A DNA stretch of 64,000 nucleotides from Streptomyces sp. NBRC 110611 (GTDB lineage Bacteria > Actinomycetota > Actinomycetes > Streptomycetales > Streptomycetaceae). The translations under genes were made by a program, and so were the position numbers. Below the pieces are notes generated by a model, which saw nothing but the letters and a program-made list of their open reading frames with translations, did no database searches and was not told the origin of the DNA. Positions within the stretch are counted from its first letter, which is position 1; every line of letters begins with the position of its first letter. This document shows, one piece after another, positions 52,714 to 60,558 of this stretch. Location: positions 1 to 64,000 of the forward strand of contig NZ_BBUY01000013.1 in the NCBI RefSeq assembly GCF_001590865.1. The letters run 5' to 3'.

Positions 52714-53292
52714 ATGCCCCATGTGACCGAGACCGAGACTCAACCGACAGCGCCCCGCCCGGCCGACGTACGCGTCGCCCACACCGCCGATCTGGACGCC
52801 GCCACCCTCGCGGCGGCCCGGACCCTGCTCCACGACGTCTTCGACGACATGACCGCGGAGGACTGGGAGCACTCGCTCGGCGGTCTGCACGCCCTGGTCC
52901 ACGAGAACGGCGAACTGATCGGGCACGCGGCCGTGGTCCAGCGCCGGCTGCTGCACAACGGGCGCGCGCTGCGCTGCGGATACGTGGAGGGCGTCGGGGT
53001 CCGTGCGGACCGGCGCGGGCGCGGCCATGGAGCGGCGCTGATGGCGGCCCTGGAGCGAGCGGTCCGAGGCGCCTACGACCTCGGTGCGCTCAGCGCCTCC
53101 GAGGAGGCCGCGGACTTCTACGCCGCCCGAGGCTGGCAGCTCTGGCGCGGCCCCTCCTGGACTCTCACCCCGGCCGGTATCCGGCGCACCCCCGACGAGG
53201 ACGGCGGCATCTACGTCCTCCCGGCCGCAGCCGCTCCCCTGGACCTCGACGCCGATCTGACCTGCGACTGGCGCGACGGCGACGTCTGGTAG
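52714..53292 (+). CDS. Aminoglycoside 2'-N-acetyltransferase, AAC(2')-I family (GNAT)
   Basis: The 192-residue GNAT protein resembles mycobacterial AAC(2')-Ic throughout. It has D-W-E-H-S-L-G-G-L-H-A-L near residue 50, A-L-R-C-G-Y-V-E-G-V-G-V-R-A-D-R-R-G-R-G at the acetyl-CoA site, D-F-Y-A-A-R-G-W, and the C-terminus C-D-W-R-D-G-D-V-W. The family acetylates the 2'-amino group of aminoglycosides from acetyl-CoA; in mycobacteria it is chromosomal and may have a native role in cell-wall metabolism. ATG 52714. It is convergent with kdpF, whose stop is 80 bases away. Resistance activity is likely but untested. Confidence 0.9.
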   Translation: MPHVTETETQPTAPRPADVRVAHTADLDAATLAAARTLLHDVFDDMTAEDWEHSLGGLHALVHENGELIGHAAVVQRRLLHNGRALRCGYVEGVGVRADRRGRGHGAALMAALERAVRGAYDLGALSASEEAADFYAARGWQLWRGPSWTLTPAGIRRTPDEDGGIYVLPAAAAPLDLDADLTCDWRDGDVW

Positions 53293-53371
53293 CCCGGCCG
53301 GCGACCCGGCGGCCGGTTCTCCTGCTCCGCGCGGAACGCGGTGGCCCGCTGCGCCGGCAGCGGGCCACCGC

Positions 53372-53461
53372 TCAGAACCGCTCCGGGTAGACGAGGGCGA
53401 GGATCAGGTATCCGAGCAGGCTGACGGCGACGAGCAGGCCGACTACGTTCTCGATGGTCAC
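53372..53461 (-). CDS. kdpF: KdpF-like small membrane peptide, without kdpABC
   Basis: This 29-residue peptide from GTG 53461 has one hydrophobic helix (L-L-V-A-V-S-L-L-G-Y-L-I-L-A-L-V) followed by Y-P-E-R-F. That is the KdpF signature, including the conserved P-E-x-F end. KdpF stabilises the KdpFABC potassium ATPase. Its start overlaps the upstream 27-aa gene by GTGA. No kdpA follows: 80 bases downstream lies the convergent aac(2') gene. It may be a remnant or a stand-alone copy. Confidence 0.8.
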   Translation of the reverse strand: MTIENVVGLLVAVSLLGYLILALVYPERF

Positions 53462-53541
53462 AGCTTCGCCACTCCCTTGGCGACGAGGGCCACCAGCGCG
53501 AAGACCGCGAGCGTGGCGACGACGAAGGCCACGTCGGCCAT
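53458..53541 (-). CDS. 27-aa hydrophobic small protein coupled to kdpF
   Basis: ATG 53541 follows AGGAG with 7-base spacing and opens 27 codons that form one membrane helix (V-V-A-T-L-A-V-F-A-L-V-A-L-V-A) ending K-G-V-A-K-L. Its stop overlaps the kdpF start (GTGA), so the two are co-translated. Its function is unknown; it may be an extra small subunit or a leader. Confidence 0.7.
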   Translation of the reverse strand: MADVAFVVATLAVFALVALVAKGVAKL

Positions 53542-53695
53542 CGTGTGCTCCTAGTGGGACGGTGAGACGAGGACCCCCACAGCGTGGCGTCCCCGCGACG
53601 CCACAGGAACGCTGTTGACGCCTCCCTGACGGGCACGAGCGCCCCGTTGACGGAGCCCTTACAGGCTCCACACGCTCTCGCCGTGTACACACACC

Positions 53696-53740
53696 AACGG
53701 CCCGTACCCCTGGAGAGCGTCCGAGGGGATACGGGCCGTT
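53696..53740. terminator. Hairpin downstream of the dut-DUF3710 genes
   Basis: Arms AACGGCCCGTACCCCT and AGGGGATACGGGCCGTT pair over 16 positions with one bulged A, around a 12-base loop. It lies 80 bases after the DUF3710 stop in the direction of its transcription, and about 155 bases before the small kdpF-linked gene, so it should separate the two units. Confidence 0.8.
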
Positions 53741-53819
53741 GCGACCGGCGTGATCCGGCGGCCCGGGCGGGCGCATCCGTCCGTCCGGGCCACCGGTGAA
53801 GGGTGAGGAGTGAAGGAGG

Positions 53820-54590
53820 TCAGCGGATTTCGGTGATCTCGGGTCCGCGCTCCAGGCGCTCCACGCCGCCGCCGAAGCGGGACTGTGCGGCCGGCTCCTG
53901 CTGCACGCCGTCCGGCACCATCTGGGCGTCGTCCGGCAGCTTCAGGACGATCGGGTCGCGCGGCGCCATCGGCCCGTCGCCGCGGACGATGACGGTGTCC
54001 CGGAAGATGTGCTCCAGCACGCCGGCGGCCTCCGGCTGCACCGCGCCCTGCCCGGAGATGACCCCGCGCAGGAACCAGCGCGGCCCGTCGACCCCGACGA
54101 AGCGCACGACCTGCACACCGTTGGTGCCGTCCGGCAGCTGTACCGGAACCTGGGCGCGCAGCTCCCAGCCCAGCGGCCCCTCGACCACGTCCACGACACC
54201 GCCCTGCTGGGTGATGCCGGCCGCGATCTCCTCGCGGACCTCCGCCCAGATCCCCTCGTTCCGGGGGGCGGCGAAGGCCTGGAGCTGTACGGCGCTGTCC
54301 TGCAGCACCACCGTCGCGGCGACGATCGCGTCGCCGGCGACCTCCACCCTCAGCTCCATGCCCTCGACACCGGGGACGAAGAGGCCGCCGAGGTCCACCC
54401 GTCCCTCGGCTGGGTTCGTGACCTCGGAGGCGTCCCAGGGGCCGTCGGGGCGGGGCGCGGGCGGAAGATTGAGCCGCTGCTCCGTCGCCTCGTCCTCGTC
54501 GGCGCCGCCGTCCACCGCTTGCTCGTCGGCGAGCGTGGTGTCGTCGGCCGACTCTTCAGGAGCCTCGTTCTTCTTGCGACGTCCGAACAC
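53820..54590 (-). CDS. DUF3710 family protein
   Basis: The 256-residue protein matches DUF3710. It has an acidic N-terminal segment after V-F-G-R-R-K-K-N, then L-F-V-P-G-V-E-G-M-E-L-R near residue 70, and R-F-V-G-V-D-G-P-R-W-F-L-R-G-V in the second half. Function unknown; the gene sits directly after dut in many Streptomyces. GTG 54590 is chosen over longer frames because it is 1 base past the dut stop, has GGAAGGA upstream and gives the usual length. It is in an operon with dut and the thioesterase. Confidence 0.9.
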   Translation of the reverse strand: MFGRRKKNEAPEESADDTTLADEQAVDGGADEDEATEQRLNLPPAPRPDGPWDASEVTNPAEGRVDLGGLFVPGVEGMELRVEVAGDAIVAATVVLQDSAVQLQAFAAPRNEGIWAEVREEIAAGITQQGGVVDVVEGPLGWELRAQVPVQLPDGTNGVQVVRFVGVDGPRWFLRGVISGQGAVQPEAAGVLEHIFRDTVIVRGDGPMAPRDPIVLKLPDDAQMVPDGVQQEPAAQSRFGGGVERLERGPEITEIR

Positions 54591-54591
54591 G

Positions 54592-55113
54592 TCACTGTCC
54601 TTCCCGGTCGGCACCGACCGCTGCGTATTCATTCCCGCCCGTGGAGCCGCCCACCGCCGCATGACCGCCGGTGGAACCGAATCCCCCCTCGGCCCGCGCC
54701 GAGCCGGGGAGTTCCGCCACCTCGTGGAAGCGCACCTTCTCGACCTGCTGGACGACCAGTTGGGCGATCCGGTCGAACCTCTCGAACCGCACGCTCTCAC
54801 GCGGGTCCAGATTGACCACGATCACCTTGATCTCTCCACGGTACCCGGCATCCACCGTCCCGGGGGCATTCACCAGCGCCAGTCCGCACCGGGCCGCGAG
54901 CCCGGACCGTGGGTGCACAAAAGCCGCATACCCATCGGGCAGGGCGATCGACACACCGGTCGGCAGCACCGTGCGCTCCCCCGGTGCCAACTCGGCGGCC
55001 TCGGTGGTCACCAGATCCACACCCGCGTCACCGGGATGCCCGTACGACGGGACGGGCACCTCCGGGTCCAGCCGCCGCAGCAGCACATCCACCGGATTCC
55101 GTACCTGACTCAC
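54592..55113 (-). CDS. dut: Deoxyuridine 5'-triphosphate nucleotidohydrolase (dUTPase)
   Basis: The 173-residue protein contains all five trimeric-dUTPase motifs: G-D-A-G-V-D-L; P-R-S-G-L-A; the uracil-binding N-A-P-G-T-V-D-A-G-Y-R-G-E; R-I-A-Q-L-V-V; and the C-terminal P-loop-like E-G-G-F-G-S-T-G. It hydrolyses dUTP to dUMP and pyrophosphate, keeping uracil out of DNA. A Gly/Ala tail of about 25 residues follows motif 5. Its GTG start overlaps the upstream thioesterase stop (GTGA). Confidence 0.97.
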   Translation of the reverse strand: MSQVRNPVDVLLRRLDPEVPVPSYGHPGDAGVDLVTTEAAELAPGERTVLPTGVSIALPDGYAAFVHPRSGLAARCGLALVNAPGTVDAGYRGEIKVIVVNLDPRESVRFERFDRIAQLVVQQVEKVRFHEVAELPGSARAEGGFGSTGGHAAVGGSTGGNEYAAVGADREGQ

Positions 55114-55703
55114 GGGTTCACCTCAAAGGCACGCGCTCGCTTGACCTGGTCCGGGTCGGCCATCGCCGCCCGGATCTCCTCGGGCCTTCCGTTCTCGATG
55201 AAGTGGTCGACCTTCACCTCGATGAAGACGGCCTCGGCACGCACCGCGACCGGGCCGTCCGGGCCGCCTATCCGGCCCACGGCCGAAGAGTAGATCTTGC
55301 GCCCGTGCACCGCGGTGACCCGCGCGTCCAGGTGCAGCACCGTGCCCAGCGGCACCGGCCGTACGAAGTCGGTCTCCAGCCGGCCGGTCACCGCGATCAC
55401 CCGCAGCAGCCAGTTCAGCGCGCCGAGCGTCTCGTCCAGCGCGGTCGCCAGCACCCCGCCGTGCGCCAGGCCGGGCGCGCCCTGGTGGGCCTCCTTGACG
55501 GTGAACTCCGCCGCTACGCTCACGCCGTCACCGGCCCGCGCCTCCAGGTGCAGGCCGTGCGGCTGTCCCGTGCCGCAGCCGAAGCAGCGGTCGTAGTGCG
55601 CGCCGAGGAGTTCTCCGGGCGCCGGCGCGTCGGCGTGCCGGACCGGAGCGACGGCGTCCGCCGGTGGCGTCAGCCGCACTCTGGGTTCGTCAGTTCCACT
55701 CAC
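55110..55703 (-). CDS. PaaI-type hotdog-fold thioesterase
   Basis: The 197-residue protein has a single hotdog domain with the PaaI catalytic segment G-L-A-H-G-G-V-L-A-T-A-L-D-E preceded by C-F-G-C-G. Such enzymes hydrolyse acyl- or aryl-CoA thioesters; the substrate is not known. GTG 55703 gives the usual length. Its stop overlaps the dut start, and it is divergent from the DUF3093 gene with 58 bases between. Confidence 0.9.
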   Translation of the reverse strand: MSGTDEPRVRLTPPADAVAPVRHADAPAPGELLGAHYDRCFGCGTGQPHGLHLEARAGDGVSVAAEFTVKEAHQGAPGLAHGGVLATALDETLGALNWLLRVIAVTGRLETDFVRPVPLGTVLHLDARVTAVHGRKIYSSAVGRIGGPDGPVAVRAEAVFIEVKVDHFIENGRPEEIRAAMADPDQVKRARAFEVNP

Positions 55704-55761
55704 GAGTGCAGACCCTACCCGCGCGGGCGGTGGCCCCGCGCCGCCGTGCCAAGCTGGAGCC

Positions 55762-56205
55762 ATGCAGTCGTACGAAGAACGTCTCACCGCGCCCCGGTCC
55801 TGGTGGGCGATCGCCGCGCTGACCGGCGTCGCCTGCGCCCTGATGCTGCTCCCCCTGGGGACGCTCCCGATGCTCGGCGGACTGATCGGCGGCTCGGCGC
55901 TCGCCGCGGTGGCGGTGAGCTCGTACGGCTCGGCGCGGATCCGGGTGGTGGGCGGTGCGCTGATCGCCGGTGACGCGAAGATCCCGGCGGCGGCGCTGGG
56001 CGAGGCCCGCCCGCTGGACGCCGACGAGGCGCTGGCGTGGCGCACCCACCGGGCCGACGCCCGTGCGTTCATGCTGCTGCGCGGCTATATCCGCACCGCG
56101 GTACGGGTGGAGATCACGGATCCGGACGACCCGACGCCGTACGCCTACCTCTCGACACGGCAGCCGGAGCAGCTGGTGGCGGCGCTGGCTGCGGCGCGCG
56201 GCTGA
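55762..56205 (+). CDS. DUF3093 family membrane protein
   Basis: The 147-residue protein starts M-Q-S-Y-E-E-R-L and has two membrane helices between residues 14 and 52. A soluble domain follows that ends D-P-T-P-Y-A-Y-L-S-T-R and L-V-A-A-L. This is the DUF3093 pattern, an actinobacterial family of unknown function nearly always beside dut. Convergent with the gene ending at 56241. Confidence 0.92.
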   Translation: MQSYEERLTAPRSWWAIAALTGVACALMLLPLGTLPMLGGLIGGSALAAVAVSSYGSARIRVVGGALIAGDAKIPAAALGEARPLDADEALAWRTHRADARAFMLLRGYIRTAVRVEITDPDDPTPYAYLSTRQPEQLVAALAAARG

Positions 56206-56240
56206 TCCGCGGCCGGCGGGACCTCCGGGGCCCGCCTGTG

Positions 56241-57113
56241 TCAGCCGCCCGGGGTGGGAAGGCCGCCGGGGCCGGGGAGGGCGCCCGTGGCGGGGCCGCC
56301 GGTGTCGGGGAGGGCATTCCAGGGGACCTGCTTCGTCCGCAGGTCCCGGCGGATCTTCTCCGCGAGTCTTCCGGTGCTCCGGCGGTTCGTGAGGGCGCCG
56401 ACCGCGGCGCCGATCAGGAACGGGGTGAGGTTGGGCAGATTGCGCAGCGTGCGCTTCATGATCTGCTGGCGCAGTTCGCGCTTCATCTGTCCGCCGAGCG
56501 CGATGTTCAGCGAGGCCGGTGCGGTGATGTCGACGCCCCGCTCCTGCGTCCAGGACGTCAGATAGGCCGTCGTGCGCTGCCGGAAGGTGCCCGGCGGGCG
56601 CAGCCCGTACACCTCGTGCAGCTCGGCGATCAGTTTGATCTCCACCGAGGCCACCCCGACGACCTCGGCGGCCAGCTCGGCCGGCATGGCGGGCGGTACG
56701 GGCAGCATCGCTGCCGCGCCGACGCCCGCTCCGACGGTGGCGGTGCCCGCACGGGCGCCCGCGACCAGCTTGTCGGCCAGCTCCTCGGGGGTCAGACCGG
56801 GGAACTGCGTACGCAGCGTGGCAAGGTCCCGGACCGGGATCCGCGGGGCGGCCTCGATGATCCGGTCGGCGATCGCGGCGACCGCCGCCCGCACCCGGTG
56901 CCTTCCCCCGGCTGCGCCGGCCCGGCCGGCGCCGGTGACCCTGGCCACGAGCGAGGCCCGGCGGCCCCGCTCCTGTGGGGCACCGGTGGTCCGCTCCGCG
57001 GGAAGGGCGGTCGGGTCGGCGGGCGCGGGCGCTGCTGTCTCGTGTGATCGTGCGCCGGCCGCCGGGCCCTGGTCGCCCTTGGGGCCCTTACGGAACGGGT
57101 TCACGCCTGCCAC
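56241..57113 (-). CDS. Conserved actinobacterial protein of unknown function
   Basis: This 290-residue protein begins N-P-F-R-K-G-P-K-G and has a low-complexity segment of about 80 residues. A helical domain follows, with L-R-T-Q-F-P-G-L-T-P-E-E-L-A near 110, an Ala/Gly-rich possible membrane segment near 130-150, and I-K-L-I-A-E-L-H-E-V-Y-G-L-R. It lies 12 bases after the DUF4193 gene and is probably co-transcribed. Start GTG 57113 has no strong ribosome binding site; GTG 57104 is an alternative. No function is assigned. Confidence 0.82.
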   Translation of the reverse strand: MAGVNPFRKGPKGDQGPAAGARSHETAAPAPADPTALPAERTTGAPQERGRRASLVARVTGAGRAGAAGGRHRVRAAVAAIADRIIEAAPRIPVRDLATLRTQFPGLTPEELADKLVAGARAGTATVGAGVGAAAMLPVPPAMPAELAAEVVGVASVEIKLIAELHEVYGLRPPGTFRQRTTAYLTSWTQERGVDITAPASLNIALGGQMKRELRQQIMKRTLRNLPNLTPFLIGAAVGALTNRRSTGRLAEKIRRDLRTKQVPWNALPDTGGPATGALPGPGGLPTPGG

Positions 57114-57125
57114 GGCGTAGACCGG

Positions 57126-57428
57126 TCAGGCCGCGCAGTCGCGGCAGATCGGGTTGCCCTGCTTGTCCTCCGCGGCGAGCTGGCTGCGGTGGTGGACCAG
57201 GAAGCAGCTCATGCACGTGAACTCGTCCTGCTGCTTGGGCAGCACGCGCACGGCGAGCTCTTCGTTGGACAGGTCGGCGCCGGGCAGTTCCAGGCCCTCG
57301 GCCTGCTCGAACTCGTCGACGTCGACCGCCGAGGCGGACTTGTCGTTCCGCCGCGACTTCAGCTCCTCGATGCTGTCCTCGTTGAGGTCGTCATCGGTCT
57401 TGCGTGGGGTGTCGTAATCCGTAGCCAT
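57126..57428 (-). CDS. DUF4193 family zinc-binding protein
   Basis: The 100-residue acidic protein starts M-A-T-D-Y-D-T-P-R-K and ends in a C-x2-C ... C-x2-C zinc-ribbon (C-M-S-C-F, then C-R-D-C-A-A). This matches DUF4193, found only in actinobacteria. A regulatory or RNA-polymerase-linked role has been suggested for acidic zinc-ribbon proteins of this size, but none is shown for this one. It heads a two-gene operon. Confidence 0.93.
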   Translation of the reverse strand: MATDYDTPRKTDDDLNEDSIEELKSRRNDKSASAVDVDEFEQAEGLELPGADLSNEELAVRVLPKQQDEFTCMSCFLVHHRSQLAAEDKQGNPICRDCAA

Positions 57429-58018
57429 TTTCGCTCTCCCCCTCTGGGTGTCTGCGGTGTCTCAGCGCTCGTAACGCGTGAGAGGCCGGACTTGTGCCCG
57501 ACCTGAGGCGGAGATTTTGCCTCACATCAAGGTCTGTTACTCAATCGACACCCAAACGCACCCCTGAAGAGGTGATCGTTTTGGATGGCGATCAGGACCG
57601 TACACGGTCCGAATGTCGCACCTCGCGCAGCCCATCACCTGTACTTCCCGTGATCTGACCCTCCGAAAACCCGGACTTCCCCGGCATTTCGGCAAGCATG
57701 TGATCGCGGAGCGTAGATGGCTGGAATTTCGCGCCTGTGAGCGATCACACACACGAACACCGGCGGTCGGACCGGTGCAATTCCGCGCAAAGCGAACTCG
57801 GCGCAGAGGATCCCTGTCCACCCCCCGTTTCGTCAAGCCGGGGGGCGAGGACGGCGGACCGTCGTGCCGCGGGCCGGCGGACCGTCGTGCCGCGGGCCGG
57901 CGTACGGCCACGAGAAGGGCGATCGTACGCACAGATGTCCGAACCCCGCCGCCGGGGGCCGCCGACGCCTCCAGCGGCCGTACAGCGGCCCTGCCGCCCC
58001 CACGCCCGCCGTGGTGGG
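57429..58018. other. 590-base non-coding region with a short palindrome and a 23-bp tandem repeat
   Basis: The region holds the DUF4193 promoter and, at the far end, the cutS stop. A 7-2-7 inverted repeat (GGACCGT-AC-ACGGTCC, 57595-57610) lies about 170 bases upstream of the DUF4193 start and could be an operator. Two perfect 23-base copies at 57852-57874 and 57875-57897 begin GGCGGACCGTCGTGCCGCGG. The frames open here read as shadows, and no gene was recognised. Confidence 0.6.
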
Positions 58019-59293
58019 TCAGAGCGGGAGGACGACCCGCATCACCAGGCCGCCGCCCTCACGGGGCTCGGCCGTGATCGTCCCGTCATGCGCCCGCACC
58101 ACCGAACGCACGATGGACAGCCCCAGGCCCACACCCTTGTCACTGCCGGTCCGCTCGGTGCGCAGCCGCCGGAACGGCTCGAAGAGGTTCTCCACCTCAT
58201 ACGCCGGCACCACCGGGCCGGTATTGGTGACCACCAGCACCGCACACCCCGCCTGCGGCTGTGTGGTGACCTCCACCCAGCCCCCGTCCGGCACGTTGTA
58301 GCGCACCGCGTTCTGCACCAGGTTCAGCGCGATGCGCTCCAGCAGGACGCCACTGCCCTGTACGAACACCTGCTGCCGTACCCCCCGCAGCTCCACCCCC
58401 TTGGCCTGCGCCTCCTCCCGCGTCTGGTCGAGAGCCTGCGAGGCCACCTCCGACAGGTCGACCGGCCGCTTGTCCACCACCTTGTTCTCACTACGGGCCA
58501 GCAACAGCAGCCCCTCCACCAGCTGCTCACTGCGCTCATTCGTCGCCAGCAGCGTCTTGCCCAGCTGCCGCAGCTCCGCACTCGCCCCCGGATCGGCCAG
58601 CTGAACCTCCAGCAGCGTCCGATTGATCGCCAGCGGCGTACGCAACTCATGCGAAGCATTGGCGACAAACCGCCGCTGTGACTCAAAAGCCTGGTCCAGC
58701 CGGTCCAGCATCTCGTCGAAGGTGTCCGCCAGCTCCTTCAGCTCGTCATCCGGACCCCCCAGCTCGATCCGCCGGTGGAGATCCGAACCCGCCACCCGCT
58801 GCGCGGTCCGGGTGATCCGCCCCAGCGGCGCCAGCACCCGCCCCGCCATCGCGTAACCGAACGCGAACGCCACCACCGTCAGACCCAGCAACGCCAGCAG
58901 AGAACGGTTGAGCAGGGTGTTGAGGGCCAGCGCGCGCTGATGCTGCAGGCACTCGTTGACGGCCTCCTGGAGGAGCGGGCCGGACGTCTGGGTCGGCAGA
59001 TCGCAGAAGTCACTGGTGGCCTCGAACTTGCCGCCGAGGATCTTCAGGGGCAGCGCACTGCCGTCGTGCAGCGCGTCCGCGGCCAGCATGTAGATGATCG
59101 TCAGCAGCACGATGCCGGCCATCAGGAACATGCCGCCGTACAGCAGCGTGAGCCGTATCCGGATCGTGGGGCGGAGCCACGGGAACGGCCGGACGTTGAC
59201 CGGCCGGGGGTCCCAGGTGGGCTTGGGCGGCATGGGCGGGGGCGGGCCGGGCGCCTTGGCGGAAGCTTTGGAGAACGAGGGCAGGGACGGCAT
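58019..59293 (-). CDS. cutS: Sensor histidine kinase CutS
   Basis: The 424-residue membrane kinase has two helices (about 48-70 and 130-160). The loop between them contains two cysteines (S-D-F-C-D-L-P and N-E-C-L-Q-H). A HAMP segment (V-A-G-S-D-L-H-R-R-I), the phosphoacceptor His in A-S-H-E-L-R-T-P-L, and HATPase motifs (N-L-V-Q-N-A-V-R, D-K-G-V-G-L-G-L) follow. A paired-cysteine extracellular sensor is the mark of Streptomyces CutS, proposed to sense secreted-protein redox state. It lies 6 bases after cutR in one operon. Confidence 0.92.
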   Translation of the reverse strand: MPSLPSFSKASAKAPGPPPPMPPKPTWDPRPVNVRPFPWLRPTIRIRLTLLYGGMFLMAGIVLLTIIYMLAADALHDGSALPLKILGGKFEATSDFCDLPTQTSGPLLQEAVNECLQHQRALALNTLLNRSLLALLGLTVVAFAFGYAMAGRVLAPLGRITRTAQRVAGSDLHRRIELGGPDDELKELADTFDEMLDRLDQAFESQRRFVANASHELRTPLAINRTLLEVQLADPGASAELRQLGKTLLATNERSEQLVEGLLLLARSENKVVDKRPVDLSEVASQALDQTREEAQAKGVELRGVRQQVFVQGSGVLLERIALNLVQNAVRYNVPDGGWVEVTTQPQAGCAVLVVTNTGPVVPAYEVENLFEPFRRLRTERTGSDKGVGLGLSIVRSVVRAHDGTITAEPREGGGLVMRVVLPL

Positions 59294-59299
59294 CGTCGG

Positions 59300-59953
59300 T
59301 CAGATCCGGTATCCCGAGCCGGGGACAGTGACGATCACCGGGGGCTCGCCGAGCTTACGGCGCAGTGTCATGACCGTGACCCGTACGACGTTGGTGAACG
59401 GGTCGGTGTTCTCGTCCCAGGCCTTCTCCAGGAGCTGCTCGGCCGAGACGACCGTCCCCGCGCTGCGCATCAGGACCTCCAGCACCGCGAACTCCTTGGG
59501 GGCGAGCTGGACCTCCCGGCCGTCGCGGAACACCTCGCGGCGATTCGGGTCGAGCTTGATGCCGGCCCGCTCCAGGACGGGCGGCAGCGCGACGGTCGTA
59601 CGCCGTCCCAGGGCCCGTACCCGGGCCGTGAGCTCGGTGAACGCGAACGGCTTGGGGAGGTAGTCGTCGGCGCCGATCTCCAGGCCCTCGACGCGGTCGC
59701 TGACGTCGCCGGAGGCGGTGAGCATCAGGACACGGGTGGGCAGCCCCATCTCGACGATCTTGCGGCAGACGTCGTCACCGTGGACGACCGGGAGGTCACG
59801 GTCGAGCACGACCACGTCGTAGTCGTTGACCTCGATGCGCTCCAGGGCGGCGGCGCCGTCGTAGACCACGTCGACGGCCATGGCCTCCCGGCGTAGTCCG
59901 GTGGCCACCGCATCGGCGAGCAGCTGCTCGTCCTCGACGACGAGAACACGCAC
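59300..59953 (-). CDS. cutR: Response regulator CutR
   Basis: The 217-residue OmpR-type regulator matches CutR in length. Its receiver has V-E-D-E-Q near the start, the phosphoacceptor Asp in V-V-L-D-R-D-L-P, and K-P-F-A-F. The winged helix has A-P-K-E-F-A-V-L-E and V-R-V-T-V-M-T-L-R-R-K-L. CutRS is known to influence antibiotic production and the secretion-stress response in Streptomyces. It is the first gene of the cutRS operon. Confidence 0.94.
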   Translation of the reverse strand: MRVLVVEDEQLLADAVATGLRREAMAVDVVYDGAAALERIEVNDYDVVVLDRDLPVVHGDDVCRKIVEMGLPTRVLMLTASGDVSDRVEGLEIGADDYLPKPFAFTELTARVRALGRRTTVALPPVLERAGIKLDPNRREVFRDGREVQLAPKEFAVLEVLMRSAGTVVSAEQLLEKAWDENTDPFTNVVRVTVMTLRRKLGEPPVIVTVPGSGYRI

Positions 59954-60281
59954 GTCGCTAGTCCTTCCTCAGAGCCCACACGAGCGGGCGAAACACTGTA
60001 CAGAGCCCTTCCATCCTGCCCCGAAGAGCCATAAACCGGCGGTAAGAGGGGGTTCCGCGGGAGTGGAGCCGGTGGCTCGCGGGGCCCGACGGACAGGATT
60101 CGTCGGCCGGTTGAGGTTTCCGTGCGGGTCCGGGTGGGGAGGACGACTCCACACCCGCGATCACGCCCTGTTCAAGTGGCGACCGATGAGCCATGACCTG
60201 ATCCATCGCAGGGATCACGCCGTGATCGACCCACCCGTCGGCACACCCCCGTGCCACCGACCTACGACGAGGGGGCGCAAC
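59954..60281. other. 328-base divergent region between cutR and a small gene
   Basis: The gap should hold the cutR promoter on the minus strand and the promoter of the 58-aa gene on the plus strand. The plus-strand gene has AGGGGGC before its ATG. No repeats or hairpins stand out, and no further gene is visible. Confidence 0.5.
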
Positions 60282-60458
60282 ATGGACGCGTTCACCGCAG
60301 GCATTCTGCAGCGCATAGAGCAGACCACAGCTGACCGGGACCGGGCCCGCGCTGCGGGCGACGACTTCCTCGCCGAGATCGAGCAGGCCGAGCTGGAGGA
60401 CCTGCACCGACTGGCGACCGAGCACGGTGTGCACTACGGGGCGGTCAGCAGCGCCTGA
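60282..60458 (+). CDS. Small conserved 58-aa cytoplasmic protein
   Basis: ATG 60282 opens 58 codons of a helical, charged protein (M-D-A-F-T-A-G-I-L-Q-R-I-E, then F-L-A-E-I-E-Q-A-E-L-E-D-L). Codon use and the ribosome binding site GGGGGCGC before the ATG support it. It resembles small Streptomyces proteins located next to cutR. No function is known. Confidence 0.8.
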   Translation: MDAFTAGILQRIEQTTADRDRARAAGDDFLAEIEQAELEDLHRLATEHGVHYGAVSSA

Positions 60459-60558
60459 CCGCCCTCCGGCCCACGACGACAGCGCCCCGGCGTCCAGCGG
60501 ACGGTGCCGGGGCGCTGTCGCGCCCGCGGACGGGGCATGGACGGCGCGGCCAGTGCCC

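Noticed and set aside
57613..58077. A 154-codon plus-strand frame in the DUF4193-cutS gap
   Set aside because: It is low complexity, Arg/Pro-rich, runs into the cutS coding region antisense, and has no homology signal or ribosome binding site.
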